62,000 nt of DNA from Nymphaea colorata (taxonomy: Eukaryota; Streptophyta; Magnoliopsida; Nymphaeales; Nymphaeaceae). A model generated the notes under the pieces. It saw nothing but the letters and a program-made list of their open reading frames with translations. It did no database searches and had not been told where the DNA came from. Positions 12,829-23,400 of the stretch are shown piece after piece (within the stretch, counting starts at the first letter, position 1; the number at the start of each line of letters is the position of its first letter). The translations under genes and the position numbers were made by a program. The stretch covers positions 2,272,143 to 2,334,142 of the forward strand of contig NC_045138.2 of assembly GCF_008831285.2 (NCBI RefSeq). The letters run 5' to 3'.

Positions 12829-13318
12829 AGATGTATATATATCCATCTTTTTACCAGTGAAAGATTAGAGAATGTAGAGAGAAGTACATATATTCCAAAA
12901 GAAAAAAAAATATCCAAAGAATGCTACTATCCATTAAAACCTAGGTTTCTTTAAGATAAAAAAAAAGCCTCGCTGGCAACAATTTCATCTACTGCAAAAA
13001 AAAAGTTGGAAAGGGGTGGTGGGAGGAAGAGGGCGGCACATTTATGTATAATTTGAAACATAATGGGAGTGTCACCTTAAGACACTGAAAGCAGACCTGG
13101 TATCCTTGCAAAGATGCATGGAGAGAGAGGATTTCTTGCTGCTCTCTGAACTTTTAGTTGGCAGAGTTCATAGGACAATGTGTTTGACAAGGCATTAACC
13201 TGTCCGAGATGGATGCATACAATCTGCTTATTTCTCTTGACCTTCGACGCCTAATATCTGCAAAGTTACCTTCAAAAGAATAAGATAACAAAACAATCCT
13301 CAAATTACCAAACAATAA

Positions 13319-13324
<6 letters not shown>

Positions 13325-13367
<43 letters not shown>

Positions 13368-13392
13368 GAGAGAAAGAGAGAGAGAGAGAGAG
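13325..13392. repeat. (GT)n-(GA)n microsatellite
   Basis: A GT tract is followed by an imperfect GA tract, in the same position relative to flanking sequence as the tract at 12777-12828. Confidence 0.9.
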
Positions 13393-13488
13393 ATCCATCA
13401 TTTACTAGTGAAAGATTAGAAAATGTAGGGAAAAGTGCTTATCTACAAAAAAAAAGGGGTACCCGAGGAATGATATCATCTGTTAAAC

Positions 13489-13507
13489 TTATATCTAGGC
13501 ATCTTTT
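13489..13507. repeat. 19-bp direct repeat flanking the pararetrovirus, left copy
   Basis: ttatatctaggcatctttt is repeated exactly at 18868-18886. The left copy lies 20 bp outside the viral terminus, and its surroundings resemble the host repeat unit at 12930-12960. It could be a target duplication made on integration or filler copied during end joining. Confidence 0.7.
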
Positions 13508-13695
13508 AGTTTTTTAATAAAAAACTAGGGGCCGGATTTCGGCACGAAAGCGTCGGTTCGCTTCTTACAACAGCATGGGAGTGGAGCAGAAAAGGAAGGG
13601 GAGTGAGGAAGGGAGAGGGACTCAAGCACTTGGAAGCAAGTACTCGGAGGTGAGGATGTGTTGAAGGATGATGGATACAGACGTTGGGGTGGTGC

Positions 13696-13702
13696 TTTTA
13701 TA
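13696..13702 (-). promoter_or_regulatory. TATA box of a pararetrovirus-like promoter
   Basis: On the minus strand the sequence reads CCTATAAAAGC, followed by an A/C/T-rich leader-like stretch. Upstream on the same strand (about 13930-14100) are a CACGTGG G-box-like word and a TGACGTA word, the kinds of element found in caulimovirus transcript promoters. Its position after the last ORF fits the large intergenic region. No transcription start can be shown from sequence alone. Confidence 0.5.
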
Positions 13703-14515
13703 GGCACCGGACTTGAAAACAAATTACAATATGGGAAAGGAATAGGATTCCTTCCCGAACAAGCTAAATACAAACAAACAAAAGTAGTTACACTAGAAGG
13801 AACTCGAAGGTGGAAAGATGTCGTGTGCTGGATGAGGTGGCAGTCAAACGTGTCCAAAACGCCAAAAAGTGCTACAGTGTCCGCCGAAGTGCTACAGTAA
13901 CTGCTATAGTAGCTGCTTCGTCTTTTCTTAAAGGGAAAGCCACGTGTTCACCTTTTTGACATGTGTAATATTCCTTCGTCTTTATTCACACAACGTTGCT
14001 TTATTTACATAAAGAAGGTCGGCAACTACAACGATCTTCTAGAAGCGCCTCGAAACGATTTGCTTTAGGATGTGACCCAGAACTTATCATGTGGGGTACG
14101 TCACAGGGTAAATTTTTATGCCGAAAATCTACAAACATAAAACCCATATTTATCCTAGAGGGTTTTTCCAGGTAGATTTAAGGCGATGATCTACAACGCA
14201 AATCATATGTTTAACTTGGGGGATTTTCCCAAAGAGAAGTTTATCACGTTTCTTCTCAAACGGATGATGCTTATGTTTTACATGGGAAGCACTGTACCCA
14301 TTATAAGTTTAACCATGACTTACAAAGGTCAAATTTTACCGGTCTTGACAAACGTTGGGCTGCAGGGTTAAGGACTCAGCAGCTTCGTACCTACTTCTTT
14401 TAGAGGATGTCTACTGTCATGCTGGATCAGTTTCCCCTTCGCTATCTGAATGCTGATAGAATTGGAGAACAGTTGCAGCACCATCTTTGCCTGTGTCTCC
14501 TATTTCATGAACTTG
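13703..14515 (-). other. Pararetrovirus intergenic region
   Basis: This lies downstream of the last viral ORF and upstream of the TATA box. It is less AT-rich than the neighbours, with repeated gtgctacagt words near 13870-13900. No polymerase motif is visible in any frame. A 61-codon plus-strand frame at 14186-14371 lacks domains and is probably chance. Confidence 0.5.
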
Positions 14516-15153
14516 TCATCCTACATTAATTTGGGCAAAATGCTCCCGTAAGCCTGGTTTCATATAAACATGATTTTGGAATGGTATCACCATTTTTACA
14601 TGTTCAAAGTCAGATGTGTATATCCTAGTATTTCTGTCCTCTGAGATGAGGTTATGTGGGTGATGCCATGTTTTCAGTTGTTGGGACATTTTGAATTCCC
14701 TCCATCTTGTAAGCTCATCATACCACTCATCTGTATTCGCTTCTGGTATGTCCACGAGAGGTAGGGGGCTTGTAGAGGGGTGACAAAAGAGTGTGTCTGA
14801 ATAGTTATCTCATGTTTTTCATCACATGGATAATCATATGTTGGCGGGATTGTATTGATGTCCAGGTTTATAAATCCCTTTGTAACCCAGTTGTTTCGGA
14901 AGATTTGTTCTACTATATGGGCCAGACGCCAATTGAATCGCAGCATATAAGTCTGCTCCACCGCTGTTATGATAATCCTTTTTACATATCCTTGTTCCAT
15001 TAATCTTTTCAAGGAGACCTGCATATCAAACATCTCTGTGTCTGTCCATTTCTTTAGATTGATGCTTGCCAGGATGATCTCAAATCCTTTATTGCACTCA
15101 CAGGAATTATTAATATGTATTTCTTGCTGATATTTGACTAAATAGAATTTCAT
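14516..15153 (-). pseudogene. Pararetrovirus downstream ORF, frameshifted, function unknown
   Basis: Two overlapping minus-strand frames (15153-14674 and 14755-14516) look like one original ORF broken by a frame change near 14740-14760. The product is a soluble-looking protein rich in aromatic and charged residues, with no Cys-His knuckle, no Asp-Thr-Gly protease motif and no YxDD motif. It follows the coiled-coil ORF by about 70 nt. I do not recognise the family, and it occupies the place where a polymerase is usual. Confidence 0.55.
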
Positions 15154-15223
15154 TCCCTTCTTTCGTAGTCCAGGGTTTCTTGCAAGAAATCTTAGTAGTA
15201 GACTTGCTCTTTCGTTTCATCAA

Positions 15224-15739
15224 TTACTGGGGGAAACTTTCTCTTTTTTCTTCCCATTGTTTTTTCATTTCCTTTTCCCATTGCTTTTTCAGTAATTCGA
15301 CCTCGGCTGTCGACTGTTTTAATTTTTCAGTCAGGTCTTCTATTATCTCTTTACAAAGAGTTAACTCTTTACTAGCAGCCTCTAACTGTTGGGATATGTC
15401 TAAAAATACGGGGTTAGGGGTAGGATCTGGAAAGAGCTTAAGTTGGCATTGTGCGATTTGGTTTTGTGTGTTTTTGATGCTAAGGTAAGTTGCCAGGATG
15501 CTAAGGACTTTAGAGAAGGTTGGGTTTTTCCTATTGTGCCAAAGGTTGTCTAATATAATATGGACTTTTTGGTCAATATTCATACCAAGCAAGGTCAAAA
15601 ATGTAAGATTGAAATCTGGGGGTAATATGGGCAGGCTCAGATGTGGGTCTATTTGGACCATGGGGGTTTGGCTAGAAGAGGCCATGTTTCCTGAAGCAGA
15701 ATTTTGTGTTAGAACAATGCATTCTACATTGTCTACCAT
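15224..15739 (-). CDS. Pararetrovirus-associated ORF with C-terminal coiled coil, function unknown
   Basis: This is an uninterrupted 171-codon minus-strand frame. The N-terminal half is hydrophobic and proline-containing. The C-terminal 60 or so residues carry a Leu/Glu/Lys heptad-like pattern (KELTLCKEIIEDLTEKLKQS) and end in a very basic and acidic WEKEMKKQWEEKRE stretch, suggesting oligomerisation. It starts 70 nt after the coat-protein region ends. I cannot assign a function; a virion-associated or inclusion-type role is only a guess. Confidence 0.55.
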   Translation of the reverse strand: MVDNVECIVLTQNSASGNMASSSQTPMVQIDPHLSLPILPPDFNLTFLTLLGMNIDQKVHIILDNLWHNRKNPTFSKVLSILATYLSIKNTQNQIAQCQLKLFPDPTPNPVFLDISQQLEAASKELTLCKEIIEDLTEKLKQSTAEVELLKKQWEKEMKKQWEEKRESFPQ

Positions 15740-15808
15740 GGCTAATGTCTACTTACAGGAAATTCTTAAACTTATCTTATATGATGCTTAAAAAGCTACC
15801 GAACAATA

Positions 15809-17375
15809 TTAGTCATCATTTATGTTATCTAACATGTATTGTAGGTTGGTTAAAGTAGAAAATTTTTTGTGAAATTCCTCACCATATATTCTATTTGATT
15901 CGAGTATGTTATGGCCCATGCAGCTATCGCTACAAGGTTCTTCATCAGAGGAATTAGGAGCATGCAATGATTCTTCTATGGATACAATACTATAAATGCT
16001 TTCAGTGTCGCTAATATATTCATCTAAAGCCAATACATCCTCATTTACACAGTCGACAAGAATAGAGGCTTTATTGTAGAGATTTTTTCGTTTTGAACAA
16101 TCCCTAGCTAATTCAGGACTGCCACAAGTAAAGCATGTTAATTTGTTTTTATAATTCTGTTGGGTATTATATTTTCTAACATGTCTATGTTTGTCAAGAT
16201 AGGGTTTTCTAGCATTAGATTTACGAAGGAGTATCTTCGTCGTTTATCTTTATCTCTTGTCTTATATGTTTTTGGGTGTCTAGGTTCTCTATCATATCTT
16301 TGTGGTGTATAAATTTGTTTGCAAAAGCTATACCCACCTTTTAACTGTTTGGAAATGGTTATCTCAGTACATTTATTTACTAATTCTTCAATAATAAATT
16401 GAATCATTATACTAATATTATCTAGGTGGGGCATCATCTCTTTTTCTTTAAATTTCTTATGAATCTCAGAACCTAAGGGATCTGGTAACTTGAGAAAGAG
16501 GCTTTCTCCTATCTCTTTATTATAAAAACGGCCTGCTAAGGAACTATAATAAAAGAAGTCTTGTAAAAAAGGTTTAATATAGCGCCAGTCTTTAATTTGG
16601 AGTTGCTCTAATTTTCTGATCGAGTCTTGCTGTTGTTTATCATATCCTGTATTTAGCTGGTATCCTAGTAAGAGTAATTGTATTTTATTGGTAAAGTTAT
16701 AAATATTTTTGCCTAAAAGAATTTCTCTTTGTAAGTCTTGTGGGTGTTCCGTTTTGTATGCTTCCCAAGATGCTCTAGCGGTTTCACCTAAAATTTTTTC
16801 TGCCCAGTTGTACATTTCTTCTGTTGTCCACATTTCTTGATTCATCATGTCCCATTTCCTAGCAACTCGTTGAGACCACATGTCTATTACTGAGGGTAAT
16901 AATTGCGGATCATGGGCACTTATATTCAAAATTCTTCCTTATCTATTAAATCTTTTCTGTCTATGGTTTCTAAAGGCATTCTTTTACCCTTAGGTGTATA
17001 GGTATCTCTTTCTTTATATTCTACATAAGGTCTTCTAAGGGGTTGTCCAGGTGAATAGAATAGTACAGGTGAAGTTGACGGAGGTTGTGCTTGTTGTTGA
17101 GGTTGTTGTTGATCTTGTGGCGATCTTCCACTGGTCACGAGGGAAGATTCTGGAGCATCTATTTCCATAAGATTTTTTGAGATGTTGATCGGTTTCTGCA
17201 TATGTATATCTTCTAGTCTATTTATCCTGATATTTCCCATAGGTTCTATATAAAGGTTGTCTTCCTCCTGAATTTTGCCTTCTGCGACTAGTTTTATCTC
17301 TAGCCTGAGGATATCTTCTTCTGATAAGTCAAATTCCTTAGGAAGTAGAATACAATTATTTTCTAGGGCTTCCAT
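15809..17375 (-). pseudogene. Pararetrovirus coat-protein-like region, broken
   Basis: Three successive minus-strand frames (17375-16926, 16929-16138, about 16145-15809) resemble one coat-protein precursor. The first is acidic and then Gln/Pro-rich. The second has the conserved block with FYNKEIGE and KQLKGGYSFCKQI followed by a basic tract (KDKRRR). The third has a cysteine knuckle beginning CFTC. In the knuckle the expected histidine is absent, which looks like an in-frame loss, so zinc binding would be impaired. Frame changes near 16928 and between about 16145 and 16230 break the gene. Confidence 0.75.
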
Positions 17376-18316
17376 TACTCTTCTATCTGGCTATGAAATT
17401 CTTCAGATTCGTTTTCTTCTTTATGTTGTTTTTCTTTATAGTCTAAAAATCTCACAGTATAGCTACCATCAAGGTTTTTAAACATTAAACTTTCTTCAGG
17501 AACCTTGACATTAGTCTTTATTTCTAGATTTTTGCTAATATTCCAATCCAAGCCTTCTAATTCTTCTGGATCAATAGCCATGGGCTTAATCATCCTGATA
17601 CCTTTACTAGTCATAGATTCAATTATAGCCTTAGTATCTATTTTATACTTTGTAGTACTACTATTTGTTACTTTTCCTAAGAATCCGACATTTACAAGTA
17701 AATTAGCTTTTCCCGTAAACGTTTCATATCCTTTAGTTTGAATTCCTATGATAATATGTTCAAGGTCTCTTATGCTTAGCAAAAAATCAGGTGCACAATA
17801 GAATATACCTTTGTTATTAGACATATCAATTTCCATACTTGCTATAATGGTCTTCCTAGCATCGTTTGCCCATCTCTTATCTAGTAAAGTGATTAATACT
17901 TTTGTTCCTAGGTTTCTTCTGGCTAAACCCTTAATTCCTATAATTATTAGACTAAGATGAATAAATCTATTTTGGTTTCGTAATAATTGTTTAATAATAT
18001 CGTGATTAACGATGCCAATATTTTGGTGTTCAGTAGTTACACAAACTTCTTCTTCTCTACTTATTCTGACTAACTGTGGGTTAACACTCCAAAACCCTGT
18101 CCTATATAGAGTTCTAGGATTTAACAAAGAGAGTTGATGATTATTGTAAATTTCTAAGTCTCTGTTTACATCTATTATTTCTTCTAATGTTCTAGGGCTA
18201 GGACCCTGGGTTCGGATCAGTCTAGTTAACAGATTTTCGTCTATTCGCCTTATTTCATTAGTATCACTGAGGTTCCTACTGAGACTAGAAAAAGAACGTC
18301 TTACAGCTATTATATT
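17375..18316 (-). pseudogene. Pararetrovirus movement-protein-like ORF
   Basis: The frame is open from 18316 to the stop at 17375, but the first ATG is at 18127, so the original start may be lost or may depend on readthrough. The product (250 residues from that ATG) looks like a caulimovirid 30K-type movement protein, with a central hydrophobic RFIHLSLIIIGIKGLARRNL segment and a KRWANDARKTIIASMEIDMS segment. It overlaps the end of the small upstream ORF and the start of the coat-protein region, which fits compact viral organisation. Confidence 0.7.
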
Positions 18317-18633
18317 CTAGAAAAGGCTATACTTTTAGGAATAGGGGTAGGGCTAGGTTTGATCCCACCATTTCCTATGTTTAGTTTGTCTAATCTTTTG
18401 GTTAATTCTTCTAGGTTTGCTTCCTGTGGTTCTGGTTTTTTGCCTAGGGTTCGTTCGAGTTGGCTAATTCTTTGATTTAGTTTTATTAGCATAATAATTA
18501 TGAGGTTTAGTTGATGAACCATAAGTTTATCAGAACTGCTAGGTGGATCGTATCTGGTTAGTCCTTCTGCATCGGGGTAGTAGGTCCTTGTTTCTTTTAA
18601 ACTTTGTATGTAGATATCTTCTTTATCACTCAT
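18310..18633 (-). CDS. Pararetrovirus small 5' ORF
   Basis: 107 codons, uninterrupted. The middle is hydrophobic (LIIIMLIKLNQRISQLERTL) and passes into a charged coiled-coil-like LEELTKRLDKLNI stretch with a Pro-rich tail. It is the first ORF of the unit and its stop lies inside the next open frame. The function is not recognised. Confidence 0.6.
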   Translation of the reverse strand: MSDKEDIYIQSLKETRTYYPDAEGLTRYDPPSSSDKLMVHQLNLIIIMLIKLNQRISQLERTLGKKPEPQEANLEELTKRLDKLNIGNGGIKPSPTPIPKSIAFSRI

Positions 18634-18867
18634 AAGGGTCTCTAAAGTTTACTAGTTTTTCGGGTCTTATGTTTTAGGTATATTTCAGGATTCAAATATT
18701 CTATTATATGCATATAATAATACGAAAGAAAATTTAGTAAACTGTTAATTAACTACTGGTAAATATTTTTGGATTTTTAGAAAAACACGGTGTTCCGAAA
18801 GCGCCGGTTTCGGATTACTGGCGCGAAATATTTATTAATGGCGATTTCTGCAGAAATCTGGCCCCCT
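18634..18867 (-). other. Pararetrovirus upstream region and right terminus
   Basis: AT-rich sequence upstream of the first viral ORF. The outer 80 bp are GC-richer and contain gaaagcgccggtttcgg (18797-18813). The terminus at 18849-18865 is the inverted relative of the left viral end. Confidence 0.5.
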
Positions 18868-18914
18868 TTATATCTAGGCATCTTTTTTATCACCTCCGAG
18901 TACTTGCTTCCAAA
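18868..18914. repeat. Right flanking repeats of the pararetrovirus
   Basis: 18868-18886 repeats the 19-bp motif of 13489-13507 in direct orientation. 18890-18912 is the exact 23-bp reverse complement of 13631-13653, which lies inside the viral leader-like region. A short leader fragment in opposite orientation therefore sits just outside the insertion. Confidence 0.8.
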
Positions 18915-19881
18915 AGCTAATCTGTGTACATGTTTTCACTTTATAACATATGATTATCCAATTGATAATCATATGTTAGGAAGACCGACGTGCAATATTT
19001 TATCAAGGCTAATTGAATAACAAGAAAAAAAAAATGATAATCTGACGTACCTTTTCTCGTCAGATCTGATTAATTGAATAAGGATTTGAAATCCAATATA
19101 TATAACTGGATAGCATCTCAATCATTGACATCCTACCTCAGATCACCAAAACAGGAACATGAAGATTTCCATGGGAAGTACTTCTTGGAAAATAGAGCAG
19201 TTTGTGATATCAAATCAATGTTATTGGGCCGATTTGAGCCGAGTCAATGGCCATTTTATTTGATTCAGTGGCTGATTCTCACTTAAAGTTTTGATTATTT
19301 TAATAATTTTTTCTATTTTTATTAATTCCTATATTTTATTTTTTGGAAAAACTTTTGAATCACTTAAATGGCTGATTCAGTGGCTGGACAGCTGCTCCGA
19401 CCCAATCATAGCAACCTTTATTTTGAAACTAATGAAAATTAAGAAAAATATAGGATCAGAAATCAGGATATGCGTGAACTTAATTAAATATTATTTATTG
19501 CCTAAAAAACATAGCTTATACATGGAAGTAAATGGAAGAAATAATTTCTCCAAATAAGGTAAATAGCAGCACTGAGGTATCGAAAACCACAATGAATTGG
19601 AAAGATCTGCTGAGAAAGAATTGAAGAAGAAGACGATGGTGAGGAAAGTAGTCGCCCTTTAAGCGTACTTCTTTCTGATTTTAAGCAGTTAAGTTCCTCT
19701 AGTAAGTCTTCCATCGAGCAGGTTTGAACATGAATGCAACAAAAGGTAGGCATCGAGCAGCTTCTCGCTTTCATTCCGTTGCTACAATCTGGCTACCTCT
19801 TTTCTCATTCCAGCAAAATCTGTGGATAGGTAGACAGCGGATTCACAGCTTATTTGCTTCCTACACCCTCTGCCATTGCAA

Positions 19882-19883
<2 letters not shown>

Positions 19884-19975
<92 letters not shown>

Positions 19976-19985
19976 AGAGAGAGAG
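19884..19985. repeat. (TA)n-(GA)n compound microsatellite
   Basis: TA 19884-19972, then AA and a short GA tract. Same position in DR1 as at 1955-2014 but longer. Confidence 0.9.
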
Positions 19986-19992
19986 TCGAGAG

Positions 19993-20196
19993 CAGTGGCG
20001 GATCTAGAAAATTTTGGATGAGGGGCACTAACTGATCTCTCATTTATAAGGATGAGTGCTTGCAGGTACTGACTTAGGCCTGATGTGGGCACCATATGTG
20101 GCTGCCGAACATAGGTCTAAATTAGTCCACAATACATGATTTCAAGGGATGGAGTGGGCAGTGGCCCACACCAGTAACACAGTAGCTTCACTACTG
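19993..20196. mobile_element. hAT-like MITE (family M2), 204 bp
   Basis: Starts cagtggcggatctag and ends gcttcactactg, an imperfect inverted pair. It is flanked by 8-bp target duplications, gtcgagag (19985-19992) and gttgagag (20197-20204), which match at 7 of 8 positions. DR1 copy A has gttgagag once (2013-2020) and continues in the same way, so it preserves the empty site. There is no coding capacity. Confidence 0.85.
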
Positions 20197-20224
20197 GTTG
20201 AGAGTACATCTCTCCAAGGATAAA

Positions 20225-20305
20225 AACATTTGCCCATCGGGCCTGAAGCCCGGGCCCGGGCCCGGCCTGATAATCTTGCCGGGCCGGGTACCGGGCCGGG
20301 CCGGG
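20225..20305. repeat. GC-rich palindromic patch
   Basis: An 80-bp patch of gggcccggg and ccgggccggg words with internal two-fold symmetry, sharply different from the AT-rich flanks. It lies at the left edge of block E and is absent from block F (50370-50460). It may be an eroded MITE or a filler insertion. Confidence 0.5.
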
Positions 20306-20543
20306 CCATCACCAGATAAAAAGGGAGAAAAAATATGGACATTCATTTTATTCCTTCCCCAAATGGAAGCTTCTCGATCATTTCCTCGATTTTGAAAATC
20401 AATCAAGATTTTTGAAAAGTATGTGACTATTCGTTAGTTTTACTGGAAGCAAATGATCCATGATTGGGTCTGGTTTGCTCAACCCAAAAAAGCCTGCATT
20501 GATTGTCTTGTTGGTACACTGAGCCATCTGTTTTCCTTGCTAA

Positions 20544-20852
20544 CGCTATGTTTGGATGAAGGGAAAGGAATGGATGGAAGGGAAAGGAAAGGGAAGGAAA
20601 TGAGGAGGTTAATGAGAAGAAAGGAAAGGGAATCATCATCCATTCCTTTCCCTTCCAATCTCTCCTTTTTTGAAGGGATTGGAATTACATTAAAAAAACA
20701 TTTCCTTTCCCTCCCTTCCTTTCTTTCCCTTGTATCCAAACACAGTTATTGGTTCTTTGTTCCTTTCCCTCCATATTAGTTAGTCACCCAAACACTGGAA
20801 AGACCTTTCTTTACATTCCTTTTCCTCTCTTTCCCTCCATCCAAACAGGCTG
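20544..20852. mobile_element. Tourist-like (PIF/Harbinger) MITE
   Basis: Inverted ends are cgctatgtttggatgaaggg and the complement of a ccctccatccaaacaggctg end. The interior is rich in gggaaagg and ccctttcc words. Left flank taa (20541-20543), right flank tca, probably a mutated 3-bp duplication. The F copy at 50700-51009 has the same flanks, so insertion preceded the E/F duplication. Confidence 0.75.
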
Positions 20853-22479
20853 TCAGTGCCTTGTTTTCCAAAGTGTGTTTTGTTTTGCTTAATTGACATC
20901 TGAAAGGGTCCTTATTGTGCAGAAGAAGGAATGAGAGAACTCCATGCAAATACACCTCAAACGGCATGTAAACATATCTTGATAAACACGACTGCCTGAT
21001 TATCTGAATAGAAGGAGAGAGTGACATGCAGTTGAATTACAAGAACTCCAAACTTATTGAACTCCATATTAATTCGATGGTTTTGGCTATTGGTGATTTA
21101 CAAGAAGTCCAAACAAGACTTGGCCGCTTGGAATTATAAGAATTCCCAACATCATTGTAATGTTATTCTCGAGCATCCTGAGATCATTTTTCCAAGTTTG
21201 AGCCAACTGTTTACAAGAGGAACCTATCCATCAGCAACTTCTGTGTTTCGAAATCTTGATGTTGCACAGCAATGAACTGGAATACTTAACCATGTGCATC
21301 TTTTTTACATTTAAAAACACTGCACTAGTATCACTTAGTACTAATTTTCAACACGGAACTAATATCATGTAATACTAATTTTCAAGGAAGCAAGAAGAGT
21401 ATTCCATCTTACCACCTAACTGAAAGCCAAAACTCTCACTTGTCATCTCATCCCTCTAGAGAACCAGGCCTACTTTCAGTGTGTCAGAATGATGACCCTA
21501 TTATGCTTCAACATGCGTATTGGTGTTCATCTCCCCCTACCCCTTTTACAGCATAGAGAGTTGTGGTACAGACAGAGACTAAAGGACAACTATCATCTCT
21601 ACATTTATCTAATAGTAATTATTTTTTCAAAATATACAATTTTTTTCTCTTTATGTTTTCCAATATTGTTCACAGGTTAATGTATGGTACCTTGCCAGTA
21701 TGAAAAAGATATTTAATCAAACCAGTATTTATGTAGGAGCATACTCAACTTCTTTTCTCGGAAAGCAAAAATACTTGACCAATTGTCTGTTTTCAATTAT
21801 GGTATATATCACGCAAAAGTGGACCGTCAAGTGAAGGTTCGCATTCAGCCCGAGTACACATTCATGTCAAATATACAACCTGTTTCTAATGTTGTTCATG
21901 GATTAATGTATGGTAACTTTGCCAATCTGAAAGAGATATTTCAACTCCCGATTGAGAAAGCAAAAGATATTTCACTGAAATTGTCTGCTTCAATTATGGT
22001 ATATATCACTCAAAGTAGGCGGGTCAAGTAAAAAGTTTGAACCGAACCGGAGTACATTCAAGTTATGTGCTAACAATTTAAGTTTGATGTGTCTACAGCA
22101 TTTGGTAAGAAGAAATGTTGATCTGATGTATCGTTTTATCGACACCAGCTAAATGGATTCGGATTTAAGACCAAATACATATAATTGGATTGTATCTGAA
22201 TCACTCCTCAGGCCACAGGCAAATGAAGCTTTTCATGGTAAGCACCTCGAAATATATCCAAGAGGGGTTTGGTTTAATGGGATCATGTAGAGACTGGCAT
22301 GCGACCAGTCTCCGCTTCCATGCTTTAGGGTCATCTTTCTGTACTGTAAATGAAATGAAGGACCACCGACATGAAACTCGAAGCACAACAGGAGTGACAT
22401 TTGGGGCACTGACACAAGCCCCATACTTTGAGGGATGAGGGTTTCAGTTTAGTTTCATATGTGAGTCAAACCCAAAAAC

Positions 22480-23400
22480 TTATCGATTCATAAAGAAAAA
22501 AATAGAGTAGCTTATGATATCAAATCCCAGAGTATGCGTTAGGTTTTGAATCTATGGAGATCTGTGTTATTTGAACCTGCCTTAATCAGACCCATTGGAG
22601 TCCAGCAAGTGGCAAATTTATTTGATTCAATGGCAGATTCTCACTTATCACGCTTTGATTATTTTAATACTTTTTAAATTTTTATTTAATTCCTGTCTTT
22701 TATGTTAGGAAGAAAAAAAAAAAGAGATTTGAATCACTTGATTAATTGGCCGATTCTTTCAAAAATCCATCTTTCACGGCCATAGATTTCCTTAAGGAAA
22801 GTTGGGACGCAACCTTTTTAAGATAAATGCCACGGGCACCTTTTTAGAAAAGTGGTACCCGATTCATGATCTGATCCAGTTCTACCTTTATATTGAAATC
22901 GATGCAATCAGATAACCGGGTCAAACCATTATATAGGATCCAAGCAGGGGCGGAGGGAAGCGGGTAGTAGGGGCCTGGCCCTCCTCATGTTTTAAAAAAT
23001 TAAAAATTCATATGTAAATTTTGAAAAGATTAGTTTAACATATATAAAATTTTTAAAATTTTCATTCCTGCTTATGTTAAAATTTTGAAATTATAGTTTT
23101 GCCCCTGCAACAAAAAATTTCTGCATCCACCCCTGGATCCAAGTACTGTATACATACAAGAACAGGGACCATTTGTGAGCAAATATTCAAACTTCAAAGG
23201 CACGATACTGACTGGATCCACGTAAAAGAAAATATCCAGCTTTCCAGAACTACATTGGTGCATGGGTTGCTGCTCTGATAAAACATAGTTTATGGATGGA
23301 AGTTAATCAAAGAAATAATTTCGCATGATAAGATAAATAGCAGCACAGAGGTATCAGAAGCACCACAGTGATCTGCTACAATCATCTGTTGAGAGGATAA
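22480..23400 (+). repeat. DR1 copy in block E
   Basis: Shared landmarks are gattctcacttatcacgc, gaatcacttgattaattgg, cccgattcatgatctgatcc, ccatttgtgagcaaat. It lacks the terminal (TA)n tract found in other copies and is interrupted by an M1 MITE. Confidence 0.7.
22945..23135. mobile_element. hAT-like MITE (family M1), 191 bp, intact ends
   Basis: Starts caggggcggagg and ends tccacccctg, an inverted pair, between exact 8-bp duplications gatccaag (22937-22944 and 23136-23143). The interior is AT-rich and non-coding. The F copy (52977-53169) has the same flanks, so insertion predates the duplication. Confidence 0.9.

Larger units (their letters stand above)
11951..13527 (+). repeat. Repeat-derived intergenic sequence with two internally related copies
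   Basis: 12590-12960 and 13140-13500 are diverged copies of one unit (agacaatatgtttgacaaag against ggacaatgtgtttgacaagg, then aacctgtcc and a TG/GA microsatellite). A third, more distant copy is at 48900-49160. A short repeat around gcctcacctcacacgctc (about 12005) also recurs in altered form near 12385. I see no open frame worth calling and no RNA gene. Confidence 0.5.
13528..18865 (-). mobile_element. Endogenous pararetrovirus (Caulimoviridae-like) unit
   Basis: On the minus strand this 5.34-kb insertion carries, in order, a small coiled-coil ORF (18633-18310), a movement-protein-like ORF, a coat-protein-like region with a cysteine knuckle, and two further ORFs. A TATA-containing promoter-like region follows. 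I found no protease, reverse transcriptase or RNase H, although caulimovirids normally have these after the coat protein. The two termini are inverted relatives (13528-13544 against 18849-18865, 14 of 17 positions) and similar 19-bp direct repeats flank the insertion. Several frames are broken, so this is a relic. The genus cannot be assigned by eye. Confidence 0.8.
18915..20240 (+). repeat. DR1 copy A' (second copy of the 0.2-2.0 kb region)
   Basis: 19040-19200 matches 725-840, and 19390-19990 matches 1400-2014 (aggatcagaaatcaggatat against aggatcagaaatcaaaatat). The M1 MITE of copy A (515-695) is not seen here. A hAT-like MITE at 19993-20196 is present here and absent from copy A. Confidence 0.75.

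Noticed and set aside
14186-14371. 61-codon plus-strand frame inside the pararetrovirus
   Set aside because: It runs against the viral coding strand in the promoter-like region and shows no motif.
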